Below are positions 43,758 through 55,272 of a stretch of 64,000 bases of DNA, in pieces. The position numbers and the translations under genes are program-made. The DNA comes from Burkholderiales bacterium C2. GTDB lineage: Bacteria; Pseudomonadota; Gammaproteobacteria; Burkholderiales; Burkholderiaceae_C. Positions within the stretch are counted from its first letter, which is position 1. Every line of letters begins with the position of its first letter. Under the pieces are notes generated by a model, which was not told where the DNA came from, ran no database searches, and saw only the letters and a program-made list of their open reading frames with translations. Location of the stretch: positions 248,001 to 312,000 of the forward strand of contig SCOI01000003.1 in the NCBI GenBank assembly GCA_005503085.1. Reading direction: 5' to 3'.

Positions 43758-44348
43758 TCAGTCGCCCTCGGTGCTGGTCTCCGGCGGCGGGGCGCAAGGG
43801 TCGGGCTGGGCGGCCGGGCCCGAGTCGCGATGCTGCGGCCGCATGCCGGCGCGCAGATAGCGGTTGTGGTGGTTGATACGCGGCAGATAGCGGGCCAACT
43901 CGGTCAGCGCCATCTGGTAGACGCCGCGCTTGAACTCGATCACCGCTTCCAGCGGCACCCAGTAGTCATTCCAGCGCCAGGCATCGAACTCCGGATGGTC
44001 GGTGGCGCGCAGGTTCATATCGCAGTCGCGACCCATCAGCTGCAGCAGAAACCAGATCTGCTTTTGTCCGCGGTAGTGGCCGCGCGCATCGCGGCGGATG
44101 AAGTGCTCGGGCACCTCGTAGCGCAGCCAGTCGCGGGTGCGCGCGACGATGCGCACATGGTCGGGCAGCAGCCCCACTTCCTCGTGGAGCTCTCGAAACA
44201 TCGCCTGCTCAGGCGTCTCACCATGCTTGATGCCCCCTTGCGGGAACTGCCAGGAATGGGTGCGGATGCGCTTGCCCCAGAACACTTCATTCCTGTGGTT
44301 GAGCAGGATGATGCCGACGTTGGGCCGGAAGCCTTCACGGTCGAGCAT
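43758..44348 (-). CDS. rppH: RNA pyrophosphohydrolase
   Basis: 196 residues from ATG 44348 ([16 protein letters not shown], the typical RppH start). Nudix box [17 protein letters not shown] with HEEVGL. It converts 5'-triphosphate mRNA ends to monophosphate and so starts RNase E decay. The C-terminal ~40 residues after ARYLPR are a low-complexity tail ([20 protein letters not shown]). Divergent from proS over 120 bp. Confidence 0.95.
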   Translation of the reverse strand: MLDREGFRPNVGIILLNHRNEVFWGKRIRTHSWQFPQGGIKHGETPEQAMFRELHEEVGLLPDHVRIVARTRDWLRYEVPEHFIRRDARGHYRGQKQIWFLLQLMGRDCDMNLRATDHPEFDAWRWNDYWVPLEAVIEFKRGVYQMALTELARYLPRINHHNRYLRAGMRPQHRDSGPAAQPDPCAPPPETSTEGD

Positions 44349-44468
44349 AATCAACCTCAAATCTTTAGTTAGATCGATTATTGCATTGGGCCGCCCTCCG
44401 GGCATTACCCTCGCTAACCCTCACACCTTTTGACTCTGCTTGGCCTCGGGCCAGGCCCCGCTCTTGCC

Positions 44469-46214
44469 ATGAAAGCCAGCCAGTTCTTTGTCTCGACCTT
44501 GAAAGAAGCGCCCGCCGATGCCGAGGTCGTCAGCCACAAGCTGATGATGCGCGCCGGCATGATTAAGCGACTCGGTGCCGGCATCTACAACTACATGCCG
44601 ATGGGGCTGCGGGTGATCCGCAAGGTCGAGGGCATCATCCGCGAGGAGATGAACCGCGCCGGCGCGGTCGAGCTGCTGATGCCGGTGGTCCAGCCGGCCG
44701 AGCTGTGGCAGGAGACCGGCCGCTTCGACAAGATGGGCCCCGAGCTGCTACGCGTGAAGGATCGCCACGATCGCGACTTCATCATCCAGCCGACCAGCGA
44801 AGAGGTGATCACCGATATCGCCCGCCAGGAGCTGCGCAGCTACAAGCAGCTGCCGAAGAATTTCTATCACATCCAGACCAAGTTCCGCGACGAGCGCCGC
44901 CCGCGGTTCGGCATCATGCGGGGTCGCGAGTTCACGATGAAGGACGCTTACTCCTTCGACCGCGATGTCGAGTCGGCCGGCCGCAGCTACGAGACCATGT
45001 ACGGCGCCTACTGCAAGATCTTTGATCGCCTGGGCCTGCAGTACCGTGCCGTGGCGGCCGATACCGGCGCCATCGGCGGCGACCGTTCGCACGAGTTCCA
45101 GGTCATTGCCGATACCGGCGAAGACGCCATCGTCTACTGCCCGACCAGCGACTTCGCGGCCAATATTGAGCTGGCCGAGGCCGTGGCCTTGCTGGCCGCA
45201 CGTGGCGCGGCCACCCAGCCGCTGAGCAAGACGCCGACGCCGGGCAAGAGCACCTGCGCCGACGTGGCCGAGCTGCTGGCCTTGCCGCTGGCGCAAACCG
45301 TCAAGTCCCTGGTGTTGGCCACCGACGAACTGGACGACAAGGGCGACATCAAGAAGTCCACTGTTTGGCTGCTGCTGCTGCGCGGCGATCACGACTTGAA
45401 CGAGGTCAAGGCCGGCAAGCTCGAGGGCCTGAAGGCCGGTTTCCGGTTTGCCACCGTGGCCGAGATCGAGGAGCACTTCGGCTGCAAGCCCGGCTATCTG
45501 GGCCCGATCGGCTTGAAGAAGCCGGTCAAGATCGTCGCCGACCGCACCGTCGCCCATATGGCCGACTTCGTCTGCGGCGCCAACGAGGCCGACTTCCACT
45601 ACACCGGTGCCAACTGGGGCCGCGACCTGCCCGAGCCCGATCTGGTGGCCGATATCCGCAATGTCGTGGTTGGTGACCCGTCACCGGATGGCCAGGGTGT
45701 GCTGGCCATCCAGCGCGGCATCGAGGTCGGCCATGTGTTCTATCTGGGCACCAAATACTCGCTTGCGATGAACGCCAACTACCTCGACGAGACCGGCAAG
45801 CCCAAGCCGATGGAAATGGGCTGCTACGGCATCGGCGTGACCCGCATCCTGGGCGCGGCCATCGAGCAGAACCATGATGAGCGCGGCATCATCTGGCCGG
45901 ATTCGATCGCCCCGTTCACCGTCGTGTTGTGCCCGATCGGCATGGATCGCAGCGAGGAGGTCAAGGCCGCCGCAACGCAGCTGCATGATGAACTGCAGGC
46001 CCTGGGTGTCGATGTGCTGCTGGATGACCGTGGCGAGCGCCCCGGGGCGATGTTTGCCGACTGGGAGCTGGTCGGCGTGCCGCATCGTGTGGTGCTCTCG
46101 GATCGCGGGCTCAAGGAGGGGCAGGTCGAGTACCAGGGCCGCCGCGATGCCGAGGCCACGAAGCTGGCGCTGAGCGAGGTGCTCGGCCATCTGAAGGGCA
46201 AGCTCAAGCTTTGA
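44469..46214 (+). CDS. proS: prolyl-tRNA synthetase
   Basis: 581 residues from ATG 44469 ([20 protein letters not shown]); upstream open codons are not protein-like. Bacterial-type ProRS: class II motif 2 in [17 protein letters not shown], the INS editing domain (about 225-395) for Ala-tRNA-Pro hydrolysis, motif 3 [13 protein letters not shown], and the anticodon-binding domain at the C-terminus. The stop overlaps the lytic transglycosylase start. Confidence 0.97.
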   Translation: MKASQFFVSTLKEAPADAEVVSHKLMMRAGMIKRLGAGIYNYMPMGLRVIRKVEGIIREEMNRAGAVELLMPVVQPAELWQETGRFDKMGPELLRVKDRHDRDFIIQPTSEEVITDIARQELRSYKQLPKNFYHIQTKFRDERRPRFGIMRGREFTMKDAYSFDRDVESAGRSYETMYGAYCKIFDRLGLQYRAVAADTGAIGGDRSHEFQVIADTGEDAIVYCPTSDFAANIELAEAVALLAARGAATQPLSKTPTPGKSTCADVAELLALPLAQTVKSLVLATDELDDKGDIKKSTVWLLLLRGDHDLNEVKAGKLEGLKAGFRFATVAEIEEHFGCKPGYLGPIGLKKPVKIVADRTVAHMADFVCGANEADFHYTGANWGRDLPEPDLVADIRNVVVGDPSPDGQGVLAIQRGIEVGHVFYLGTKYSLAMNANYLDETGKPKPMEMGCYGIGVTRILGAAIEQNHDERGIIWPDSIAPFTVVLCPIGMDRSEEVKAAATQLHDELQALGVDVLLDDRGERPGAMFADWELVGVPHRVVLSDRGLKEGQVEYQGRRDAEATKLALSEVLGHLKGKLKL

Positions 46215-46828
46215 GCGGGCTGCATCGACGTGCTCTGCTGCTGGGCGCGCTGCTGACGCTGCCCGGCGCTCGGGCGCTGGCGGGTGCCCAGGTCGAGGAG
46301 CCACTGGCCGATGCGGTGCGCTCGGCCCTGTCGGCGGCCATCGCCAACAGTGCGCCGCCCAAGCCTCGTTTCGAGCGGGTCGAAGACCGGCTGGCCTATC
46401 TGCGCTGGTTGGGCGAAATGAGCGAGCGGCTCAAGCGCCGACTCTCGGAGAGCCTGACCCGCATCGAGTTTCTCGAGACCCTGTGGTACGAGAGCAAGCG
46501 TGCGGGTCTGGACCCGGCCCTGGTGCTGGGGCTGGTGCAGGTCGAGAGCGGTTTCCGCAAATACGCGATCAGCTCGGCCGGCGCGCGCGGCTATATGCAG
46601 ATCATGCCCTTCTGGGCGCGCCTGATCGGCGATGGCCAGGCCTCCCGGCTCTTCCATATGCAGACCAATCTGCGCTTCGGCTGCGTGATCCTGCGCCACT
46701 ATCTGGACCGCGAACGCGGCGATATGTTTCTGGCGCTGGGCCGCTACAACGGCAGCCGTGGCCGGGCCGAATACCCGAACGCGGTGTTTGGCAACCGCAA
46801 GCGCTGGTTGATGCCCGGGGAAGTCTAG
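46211..46828 (+). CDS. lytic transglycosylase (SLT domain)
   Basis: 205 residues from TTG 46211, overlapping the proS stop (TTGA). N-terminal signal peptide ([19 protein letters not shown]). The SLT domain shows the catalytic Glu in [20 protein letters not shown], then [10 protein letters not shown] and [16 protein letters not shown] periplasmic murein hydrolase. The stop overlaps the convergent ubiX stop by two bases. Confidence 0.9.
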   Translation: MSGLHRRALLLGALLTLPGARALAGAQVEEPLADAVRSALSAAIANSAPPKPRFERVEDRLAYLRWLGEMSERLKRRLSESLTRIEFLETLWYESKRAGLDPALVLGLVQVESGFRKYAISSAGARGYMQIMPFWARLIGDGQASRLFHMQTNLRFGCVILRHYLDRERGDMFLALGRYNGSRGRAEYPNAVFGNRKRWLMPGEV

Positions 46829-47397
46829 GCCTTCAGCCCCGTCCAGGCCTTGGGCGTGGCGCCGGCCACGCCGGCCAGCTCCAGCACCCGCTCTGCGCTT
46901 TCGTTCACCAACTCCTCGATGCTTTGCGGGTGGTGATAGAAGGCTGGCAGCGGCGGGAAGACGATGCCGCCCATCTCGGTGACGGCCGTCATATTGCGCA
47001 GATGCGCCAAGTTGAAGGGCGTCTCGCGCACCATCAGGATCAGGCGGCGGCGCTCCTTGAGTGTCACATCGGCCGCACGCGTCAGCAGATTGTCGCCAAA
47101 GCCATGGGCGATGGCCGCCAGGCTCTTCATCGAGCAGGGGGCGATTACCATCGCGGCCGTGGCGAAGCTACCGCTGGCCACGCAAGCGCCGACATCGCCC
47201 GGCGCATAGGAGAAGGAGGCCTCGGCCTCCAGCGCCTTGCGGTCCAGCCCGAGCTCATGGTGCACATTGAGCACGCCGGCGGGCGTGACGATCAGATGCG
47301 TCTCCAGGCCCAGCTCTCGGCCGCGGCGCAAAAGTCGCAGCCCGTAGGCCGCGCCGGTGGCGCCGGTGATGCCGACGACCAGCCTCTGCCCGATCAT
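46825..47397 (-). CDS. ubiX: flavin prenyltransferase UbiX
   Basis: 190 residues from ATG 47397. LVVGITGATGAAYGLRLL start, FATAAMVIAPCSMKSLAAIA and RRLILMVRETPFNLAHLRNM are the FMN- and dimethylallyl-phosphate-binding parts. It makes prenylated FMN for UbiD-type decarboxylases in ubiquinone synthesis. The start overlaps the grxD stop (ATGA), so it is the last gene of grxD-ubiX. Confidence 0.96.
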   Translation of the reverse strand: MIGQRLVVGITGATGAAYGLRLLRRGRELGLETHLIVTPAGVLNVHHELGLDRKALEAEASFSYAPGDVGACVASGSFATAAMVIAPCSMKSLAAIAHGFGDNLLTRAADVTLKERRRLILMVRETPFNLAHLRNMTAVTEMGGIVFPPLPAFYHHPQSIEELVNESAERVLELAGVAGATPKAWTGLKA

Positions 47398-47711
47398 TGT
47401 GCGGGCGTCAGCACCTGCTGCAGCTCGCCGGCCTGGTACATCTCCATCATGATGTCCGAGCCGCCGACGAACTCGCCGTTGACGTAGAGCTGCGGGATGG
47501 TCGGCCAGTTGGCGTAGTCCTTGATGCCCTGGCGCACGGCCTCGTCCTCCAGCACATTGAAGGTCTTCAGATCGCTGACGCCACAGGCCTTCAGGATCTG
47601 GATCGCGCGGCCTGAGAAGCCGCACATCGGGAACTGTGCCGTGCCCTTCATGAACAGCACGACCCGGTTGTTCTTGACCAAGTCGTCAATGCGTTGCTGT
47701 ACGTCGCTCAT
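47394..47711 (-). CDS. grxD: monothiol glutaredoxin GrxD
   Basis: 105 residues. CGFS active site (Cys30, PMCGFSGRAIQIL), TIPQLYVNGEFVGG with the glutathione-binding residues and the GGSDIMMEMY end. Grx4-type proteins carry and deliver Fe-S clusters with BolA. Coupled by ATGA to ubiX. Confidence 0.97.
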   Translation of the reverse strand: MSDVQQRIDDLVKNNRVVLFMKGTAQFPMCGFSGRAIQILKACGVSDLKTFNVLEDEAVRQGIKDYANWPTIPQLYVNGEFVGGSDIMMEMYQAGELQQVLTPAQ

Positions 47712-47815
47712 ATCGTCTCGCCTGAAGTGGTGGAAAGCGCGCCGGCTCCGAGCCGGCGCATGCTGCCTATTATCGGCGAGGGCCGCGATGCCTGCCGGCC
47801 CGAGGCTTTGCCTGC

Positions 47816-48448
47816 TCAGTAGCTGTAGCTCAGGCCCAGTTGCAGCACGGGCCGCAAGCGCATGTCCATCAGCAGGTCTTCCAGGCTCTGCGAGCCCGGC
47901 GAGCTGCGGCCCAGGCGCAGCTCATCGCGAGGACTTGACTTGGTCAGCCCGAGATCGGCGCTGAAGCCCCAGCCGCCACGCATCGATTGGCCGGTGTAGC
48001 CGATGCCCAGGTAGGAGCGGGCATGGCCGGCATCGATGCCGGGGGGGAGCGCGCCGCCGAACAGGCTGACGCTGCGCTGGCCCACAGCCAGGCTCTGGCC
48101 CAGGCCCAGCGAGCTGTGGCCCAGCGCCAGGCCACCGCTGCTTTGCGACAGCGTCGGCGAACCCATCAGCAGGCCGCCGGTGGCGCGCAGGCCGCCCTGG
48201 GTGTGGGGGCCTAGCAGCGATCCGGTCAGGTAGTAGTCGCCCAGCAGATTGGCGCTGAGCACCCGCGAACTCCCGCTCAGGCTGTCCAGCTGGCTCAGCT
48301 GGACACGGGTCTGCCAACGCAGGGAGCCGATCTCGGGGACCTTGAGCTTTAGGCCTTCGGCATGGGCGGATGCGCCGGCCATCAGCAGCAGGGCCAATGG
48401 CATCAGCCAGCGCGGGTTCGCGGCAAGGACATGGGCGACGGTACTCAT
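47816..48448 (-). CDS. outer-membrane-like exported protein
   Basis: 210 residues. Signal peptide with cut after ASAHA. After a short linker, alternating strands with Gly/Ser/Leu (LLGDYYLTGSLLG, SYLGIGYTGQSMRGGWGFSA, DLGLTKSS) and a terminal LQLGLSYSY aromatic strand look like a small beta barrel. No named family recognised. It stands between prmC and grxD, where the usual Burkholderiales operon has no such gene, and has its own gaps on both sides. Confidence 0.65.
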   Translation of the reverse strand: MSTVAHVLAANPRWLMPLALLLMAGASAHAEGLKLKVPEIGSLRWQTRVQLSQLDSLSGSSRVLSANLLGDYYLTGSLLGPHTQGGLRATGGLLMGSPTLSQSSGGLALGHSSLGLGQSLAVGQRSVSLFGGALPPGIDAGHARSYLGIGYTGQSMRGGWGFSADLGLTKSSPRDELRLGRSSPGSQSLEDLLMDMRLRPVLQLGLSYSY

Positions 48449-48569
48449 GGCGACCTCCTCGTAAGCTGGCGCCTGAGGTCCAGGCGCAACTGATGCTAAC
48501 CCGGTCGGCGCAAGTCTGCAGACCGAACTGAGGCGCTATGGGCCGGCAGTTGTGGCTTTTTGGACAGCG

Positions 48570-49393
48570 TCAGCCCGGCCAGCGCCCGCCGCTGACCCGG
48601 GGCTGGCCGCCGAGGTCGCGGCGGCACTCGATCAGCTCGAAACCGCGGGCCGACAAGGCCTGGCCGACCGCCTCGGCCTGGTCGTAGCCATGCTCCAGCA
48701 GGAGCCAGGCACCGGGCCGCAGATGCTCGGGCGCGCCCGTGATCAGGGCCTGCAGCGCCGAAAGGCCGTCGCCACCGGGCGTCAGCGCACTCAGCGGCTC
48801 GTGACGCAGCGCTGGCAGATGCGGGTCGGCGCCGGCGATATAGGGTGGATTGCTGGCGATCAGGTCGAAGAGGCGGCCACTCAGCGGCTGCCACCAGTCA
48901 CCTTGCTGGAACTCGACCACCAGGCCCAGGTCCTGGGCATTGGCGCGGGCGACGGCCAAGGCGCCGGCGCTGAGATCGACCGCCGTGACGCGGGCCTGCG
49001 GGTGCCGGTGCTTGAGCGCCAGCGCGATCGCGCCGCTGCCGGTGCCCAGGTCGACCAGCTCCGGCTGCGCCAGCGCGCCGGCCCGTAGCAACTCCAGCGC
49101 CCAATCGACCAGGATCTCGGTATCGGGCCGGGGCACCAGCGTGTCGGCATTGACCCGCAGCCGCAAGCCATGGAACTCCTTGTGCCCGCTCAGATAGGCC
49201 AGCGGCACCCCCTGCAGGCGCTGCGCCAGCCAGTCCTCGAATCGGCTGACCTGCTCCGCGCTCAGCAGGTCCTGGTCGTGCGTGATCAGCCAGGCGCGGT
49301 CGCGGTCCAGCAACTCGGCGAGCAGCAGCTGCGCCTCGAGCCTATCCAGCCCGCGCTCACGCGCGCGGGTCAGCGCGGCGGCCACGCCCAGGC

Positions 49394-49397
<4 letters not shown>
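48570..49397 (-). CDS. prmC: release factor glutamine methyltransferase
   Basis: 275 residues. Methylates the GGQ glutamine of RF1 and RF2. [16 protein letters not shown] is the AdoMet loop and ASNPPYI the NPPY catalytic motif, with [17 protein letters not shown] after it. The ATG overlaps the prfA stop (ATGA, 49394-49397), placing the modifier directly behind its substrate. Confidence 0.96.
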
Positions 49398-50476
<1,079 letters not shown>

Positions 50477-50540
50477 GGGGGGCGAGGGCGGTGTGGAGCT
50501 GAAGGGCCGGCAGCGGCTGCCGGGGCGGACTTCAGAACCG

Positions 50541-51854
50541 CTAATGCTCGGCCGACGAGTCGAAATTGCCGCGCGGGCTGCTGCGCAGGAACAGGCGAGA
50601 AACGGTCTGCGCCAGCTGCACGCGCTGCTCGCCGTCGCTGGCATGCAGCTCGGCCAGCGCGCCATGCAGCATCTTCTGGGTCAGGCCACGCGACAGCGCT
50701 TCCAGCACCGCGTCGACATCCTCGCCGCGCGCCAGCAGCTTGCGGGCCCGCGCGATCTCATGGGTGCGCCACTCGTCGGTCTGCGCGTTCAGGGCCTGGA
50801 TCAGTGGCACCGTGTGGCGCTGACCCAGCCAGTGGACAAAGCTCTGCACACCGCTCTCGATGATGGCCTCGGCCTGCTGGACGGCGGCCTGGCGCTTCTC
50901 GCCGGCGCTCTGCACCAGGGTCGAGAGATCGTCCACCGTGTAGAGGTAGACATCGTCCAGCTGCGCAACCTCGGGTTCGATATCGCGCGGCACGGCCAGG
51001 TCGACCATGAACATCGGCCGGTGCTTGCGGGTCTTCAGCGCACGCTCGACGGCACCCAGGCCGATCAGCGGCAGGCTGGAGGCGGTGCAGGAAATCACCG
51101 CATCGAATTCGTGCAGGCGCTGCGGCAGATCGGCCAGCCGGATCGCCTCGGCGCTCAGATGGCCGGCCAGTTTCTCGCCGCGCTCCAGTGTGCGGTTGGC
51201 CACGGCCATAGCCTTGGGCGCCTTGGCGGCGAAATGGGTGGCGACCAGCTCGATCATCTCGCCGGCGCCGACGAACAGCACCTTGATCTTCGTCAGATCC
51301 TCGAACAGCTGCGAGGCCAGGCGCACCGAGGCGGCCGCCATGCTGATCGAGTGTGCGCCGATCTCGGTGGAACTGCGCACTTCCTTTGCGACCGAGAAGC
51401 TGCGCTGGAACAGCTGGTGCAGCGTGCTGCCCAGAGTGCCGGCCTGGTCGGCCTCGCGCACCGCCTGCTTGAGCTGGCCGAGGATTTGCGGCTCGCCCAG
51501 CACCATCGAGTCCAGCCCGCTGGCAACGCGGAAGGCATGGCGCGCGGCGGCACCGCCTTCCATCACATAAGCATGGTCCAGCAGCGCATTGCTGCCAACA
51601 CCGCCGACCCGTGCCAGCCAGTCGACGGCCGGCTGCACCATCGCGGCACTACCGGCCACATAGAGCTCGGTACGGTTGCAGGTGGAAAGCAGGGCAGCCT
51701 CCGGGCCGGCCGAGGTCTTGCGCGCCTGCCCGCTTTGCAGCTGATCCTTGAAGCCCAGCAAGGTGGGGGCCAGTTGTTCGAGCGAGAACGCAAAACGTCC
51801 ACGCAGATCCAGCGGCGCGGAGTTGTGATTCAGACCAAGGGCGAACACGCTCAT
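50541..51854 (-). CDS. hemA: glutamyl-tRNA reductase
   Basis: 437 residues. First step of haem synthesis from glutamyl-tRNA. [16 protein letters not shown] start, [11 protein letters not shown] with the catalytic cysteine at residue 59, [21 protein letters not shown]-binding region and a helical C-terminal dimerisation domain. First gene of hemA-prfA-prmC. Confidence 0.97.
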   Translation of the reverse strand: MSVFALGLNHNSAPLDLRGRFAFSLEQLAPTLLGFKDQLQSGQARKTSAGPEAALLSTCNRTELYVAGSAAMVQPAVDWLARVGGVGSNALLDHAYVMEGGAAARHAFRVASGLDSMVLGEPQILGQLKQAVREADQAGTLGSTLHQLFQRSFSVAKEVRSSTEIGAHSISMAAASVRLASQLFEDLTKIKVLFVGAGEMIELVATHFAAKAPKAMAVANRTLERGEKLAGHLSAEAIRLADLPQRLHEFDAVISCTASSLPLIGLGAVERALKTRKHRPMFMVDLAVPRDIEPEVAQLDDVYLYTVDDLSTLVQSAGEKRQAAVQQAEAIIESGVQSFVHWLGQRHTVPLIQALNAQTDEWRTHEIARARKLLARGEDVDAVLEALSRGLTQKMLHGALAELHASDGEQRVQLAQTVSRLFLRSSPRGNFDSSAEH

Positions 51855-51979
51855 GACGGGATTATAAAATTCGGCGTTCGGCTGTGCCCCGGCGGGGCTG
51901 TTGTGGGGCGCACATGCGATTGATGCGCATCAATTCCAGGCCACTTTTTTCTTCTCTACTCTTTGGCAAGCCGAGGCAT

Positions 51980-52252
51980 ATGAATCTGCTGGACGTTGTA
52001 TGGCACCTGGGCAACTTCCTCGCGCCCGCCTGGTTTGTCGCCGCCCTGACGGCGCTGGGGCTCAAGCTGCTGTGGCGCCGCGAACTCAAGGCCCTGGCCT
52101 GGCGCCGCCTGGCGCTGTGGGGGGCGTTGGGCGGTTGCCTGGGTCTGGTCGCGGCCCTGCTGCTATTGGGCCGGGACGGCAAGATGCTCGGCTATGGCTT
52201 GATGATCGTCTGCATTGCGCTGCCGCAATGGGGGCTCAGCCTTAAGCGTTGA
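51980..52252 (+). CDS. small inner-membrane protein
   Basis: 90 residues from ATG 51980; the frame is open 32 codons further but without protein character. Three hydrophobic segments (FLAPAWFVAALTALGLKLLW, LALWGALGGCLGLVAALLLL, GYGLMIVCIALPQW) separated by basic loops suggest three membrane spans. Family not recognised. Divergent from hemA, convergent with miaB. Confidence 0.7.
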   Translation: MNLLDVVWHLGNFLAPAWFVAALTALGLKLLWRRELKALAWRRLALWGALGGCLGLVAALLLLGRDGKMLGYGLMIVCIALPQWGLSLKR

Positions 52253-52263
52253 TCGGGCGCTGA

Positions 52264-53604
52264 TCAGGCGCTGGCGTCCTCGGTGATCAGGACCTCGGCG
52301 CGCAGCGAATGCGCAAAGGCCTGGGTGATGCGCACATCGATCAGCTGATTCATCAGCCGCGGCGCGCCCTTGAAGTTGACGATGCGGTTGCACTCGGTGC
52401 GGCCCATCAGTTCGGTCGGGTCCTTGCGGGCATTGCCGGTCACGAGAATGCGCTGGGTCGAGTCGACCATGGTCTCGCTGATCCTGACGGCGTTGGCCTC
52501 GATCACGGCCTGCAGCTCCTGCAGGCGGCGCACCTTGACCTCGTAAGGCGTCGTGTCCTCCAGCGCGGCGGCCGGCGTGCCGGGGCGCGGACTGAAGATG
52601 AAGCTGAACGAGGCATCGAAGCCGACCTCGTGCACCAGCTTCATCAGCTTGGCATGGTCGTCCTCGGTCTCGCCGGGGAAGCCGACGATGAAATCGCTGG
52701 CGATGCGGATGTCCGGGCGTATCGCGCGCAGCTTGCGAATCGTGCTCTTGAACTCCAGCGCGGTGTAGCCGCGCTTCATCGCCATCAGGATGCGGTCGCT
52801 GCCATGCTGGACCGGCAGGTGCAGATGGTTCACGAGCTGCGGCACCTTGGCATAGGCCTCGACCAGGCGCTGGCTGAACTCGTTCGGATGGCTGGTCGTG
52901 AAGCGCAGGCGCTGGATGCCGGGGATCTCGGCCGCGTATTCGAGGAGCAAGGCCAGGTCGGCGTATTCGCTGGTGTCGCCCATCTTGCCGCGATAGGCAT
53001 TGACGTTCTGACCCAGCAGATTGATTTCCATCACGCCTTGGTCGGCCAAGCCGGCGATCTCGGTCAGCACATCCTCGAAGGGGCGCGAGACCTCCTCGCC
53101 GCGGGTGTAGGGCACGACGCAGTAAGAGCAGTACTTGGAGCAGCCTTCCATGATGGAGACGAAGGCGCTGGCGCCCTCGACCTTGGCCGGCGGCAGATTG
53201 TCGAACTTCTCGATCTCGGGAAAACTGATGTCGACCTGCGGGCGGCGCTGCTCGCGGCGGGCCTCCAGCATCTGGGGCAGGCGGTGCAGGGTCTGCGGGC
53301 CGAACACCACATCCACATACGGCGCGCGCTCGATGATGGCCGCACCTTCCTGCGAGGCGACGCAGCCGCCGACGCCGATCAGCACACCTTTTTCCTTCAG
53401 GTGCTTGACCCGGCCGAGGTCGCTGAATACCTTCTCCTGTGCCTTCTCGCGCACCGAGCAGGTGTTGAACAGGATCAGATCGGCCTGCTCGACGTCCTTG
53501 GTCTCCTCATAGCCCTGGGCCGCGCCCAGCACATCGGCCATCTTGCCCGAGTCGTACTCGTTCATCTGGCAGCCAAAGGTCTTGATGAATACTTTCTTGC
53601 TCAT
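52264..53604 (-). CDS. miaB: tRNA-2-methylthio-N6-dimethylallyladenosine synthase
   Basis: 446 residues. Radical-SAM methylthiotransferase modifying A37 of tRNAs. The N-terminal cluster cysteines are Cys12, Cys49 and Cys81; the radical-SAM cysteines are Cys155, Cys159 and Cys162 in [18 protein letters not shown]; a C-terminal TRAM domain ends the protein. Twelve bases after the small exported protein gene in the minus direction. Confidence 0.97.
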   Translation of the reverse strand: MSKKVFIKTFGCQMNEYDSGKMADVLGAAQGYEETKDVEQADLILFNTCSVREKAQEKVFSDLGRVKHLKEKGVLIGVGGCVASQEGAAIIERAPYVDVVFGPQTLHRLPQMLEARREQRRPQVDISFPEIEKFDNLPPAKVEGASAFVSIMEGCSKYCSYCVVPYTRGEEVSRPFEDVLTEIAGLADQGVMEINLLGQNVNAYRGKMGDTSEYADLALLLEYAAEIPGIQRLRFTTSHPNEFSQRLVEAYAKVPQLVNHLHLPVQHGSDRILMAMKRGYTALEFKSTIRKLRAIRPDIRIASDFIVGFPGETEDDHAKLMKLVHEVGFDASFSFIFSPRPGTPAAALEDTTPYEVKVRRLQELQAVIEANAVRISETMVDSTQRILVTGNARKDPTELMGRTECNRIVNFKGAPRLMNQLIDVRITQAFAHSLRAEVLITEDASA

Positions 53605-53615
53605 GGCGGCCTCTC

Positions 53616-53999
53616 TCAGCGCTTGGTCCAGGTCTGTGTGGCCGGCTCGAAGGCCCAGCTCGCGGCTTCTTGCGGCGTGCGGGGCCAGGTCTTGTTGGCC
53701 AGCTCGGCCGGGTTCAGCACCCAGACGTCCATCAACATGCCCGACGAGGGCTCGATCGTGTAGTGCACGATGAGCTTCTGGCCGGCGACGCTGGCCGGTT
53801 GCAGCAGCAGATGGGTGTCGCTGCGCAGACGGGCACCGGGCGCCAGGCGGGCGGGCTGGCCGTTCAGGCTGACCTGAGGTGTTTGCAAGACCACCAGCTC
53901 GCCGCGCAGCGCCTGCACGGGGAAGGGGCGGTGCACCTGGGCCTGGGCCGAGATGCAGACGGTGCTGGCCGCGAAGGCAAGAAGAGCACAGCGGTACAT
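53616..53999 (-). CDS. small exported protein of unknown function
   Basis: 127 residues. Signal peptide with cut after ISAQA. The mature part ([39 protein letters not shown]) is strand-rich and ends in [13 protein letters not shown]. No family recognised by name. Just upstream of miaB on the same strand; expected in the periplasm. Confidence 0.75.
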   Translation of the reverse strand: MYRCALLAFAASTVCISAQAQVHRPFPVQALRGELVVLQTPQVSLNGQPARLAPGARLRSDTHLLLQPASVAGQKLIVHYTIEPSSGMLMDVWVLNPAELANKTWPRTPQEAASWAFEPATQTWTKR

Positions 54000-54029
54000 G
54001 GTATGTGTCCAGTGGCTGCGTTGATCGGA

Positions 54030-54064
54030 TAAAGCAAAACGGCCCGAGGGTTGCTCGGGCCGTT
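54030..54064 (-). terminator. terminator after tRNA-Met
   Basis: Perfect 11-bp stem (AACGGCCCGAG, 54038-54048; CTCGGGCCGTT, 54054-54064) with a 5-base loop, followed on the minus strand by TTGCTTT. It lies 9 bp after the tRNA-Met 3' end. Confidence 0.85.
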
Positions 54065-54073
54065 CACTTATTT

Positions 54074-54150
<77 letters not shown>

Positions 54151-54200
54151 TCAAGCCCGCCATTCTAGCGAGCTTTTGGGAGACAATGCAAGGCCCTCCC

Positions 54201-54223
54201 GGCATGTTTTTAAAAAATGTGCC
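54201..54223. repeat. AT-rich near-palindrome upstream of ftsY
   Basis: GGCATGTTTTT and AAAAATGTGCC face each other around a central A, 23 bp, 24 bp before the ftsY start. It could form a hairpin in the ftsY leader or be a binding site; it overlaps the likely ftsY promoter region. Confidence 0.4.
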
Positions 54224-54246
54224 TTGCTCTCTAGAGAAGCGTATCG

Positions 54247-55272
54247 ATGTTCAGTTTCTTCAAGAAGAAGTTTGGTTCCGCGCCGGCGCCGGTCGAGGCA
54301 CCTGCAGTGGCGGTGAATGTGGCGGTGGACGTGGTGGCCGAGCCCGTTGTTGTGCCGCCCCCCGCTGAAGCGCCGCGCAAGAGCTGGCTGGACAAGCTGC
54401 GCCAGGGTCTGCGCAAGACCGGCTCCAGCATCGCCCAGGTCTTCACTGGCACGCAGATCGATGACGCGCTGTACGAGGAGCTGGAGGCTGCGCTCTTGAT
54501 GGCCGATGCCGGCGTCAAGGCCACCGAGTTTCTGCTCGAGGATCTGAAGCGCCGCGTCAAGGAGGCCAAGGCCGCCGATCCGGCCGCCGTGCGCGGCCTG
54601 CTGATTGAGGCGTTGACCGATCTGCTGCGGCCGCTGGAGAAGCCGCTGGCGGTGGGGCAGCACAGCCCGACCGTGATGATGGTGGTCGGCGTCAATGGCG
54701 CCGGCAAGACCACCAGCATCGGCAAGCTGACCCGCCATCTGGCCGACGCCAATGCCAAAGTGCTGCTGGCCGCGGCCGATACCTTCCGCGCGGCGGCGCG
54801 CGAGCAGCTGTCGGTCTGGGCCGACCGGGCCCAGGTCGAGATCGTCAGCCAGGAGGGCGGCGACCCCTCGGCCGTGACCTTCGATGCGGTGGTGGCCGGC
54901 CGTGCACGCGGCTGTGATGTGGTGCTGGCCGACACCGCCGGCCGCCTGCCGACCCAGCTGCATCTGATGGAGGAGCTGAAGAAGATCAAGCGCACCATCA
55001 CCAAGGCCCAGGCCGACGCGCCGCACGAAATCCTGCTGGTTGTTGACGGCAATACCGGCCAGAACGCACTGAGCCAGGTCAAGTCCTTCGACGATGCGCT
55101 GGGCCTGACCGGCCTGATCGTCACCAAGCTCGATGGCACGGCCAAGGGCGGGGTGCTGGCGGCGATCGCGCGCGAGCGCGCCATCCCGGTCTATTTCATC
55201 GGCGTGGGCGAGAAGCTGGAAGACCTGCAGACCTTTGACGCGGCGGAGTTTGCCCAGGCCCTGCTGGCCTGA
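54247..55272 (+). CDS. ftsY: signal recognition particle receptor FtsY
   Basis: 341 residues. Short acidic/hydrophobic A domain rich in Val/Ala/Pro (about 10-43), N domain, then the G domain with GVNGAGKTTS (149-158), DTFRAAAREQL and DTAGRLPTQ, and TKLDGTAKGG. Membrane receptor for ribosome-bound SRP; its partner ffh is 3 kb away. Its last 77 bases overlap the end of the convergent LysR gene. Confidence 0.96.
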   Translation: MFSFFKKKFGSAPAPVEAPAVAVNVAVDVVAEPVVVPPPAEAPRKSWLDKLRQGLRKTGSSIAQVFTGTQIDDALYEELEAALLMADAGVKATEFLLEDLKRRVKEAKAADPAAVRGLLIEALTDLLRPLEKPLAVGQHSPTVMMVVGVNGAGKTTSIGKLTRHLADANAKVLLAAADTFRAAAREQLSVWADRAQVEIVSQEGGDPSAVTFDAVVAGRARGCDVVLADTAGRLPTQLHLMEELKKIKRTITKAQADAPHEILLVVDGNTGQNALSQVKSFDDALGLTGLIVTKLDGTAKGGVLAAIARERAIPVYFIGVGEKLEDLQTFDAAEFAQALLA

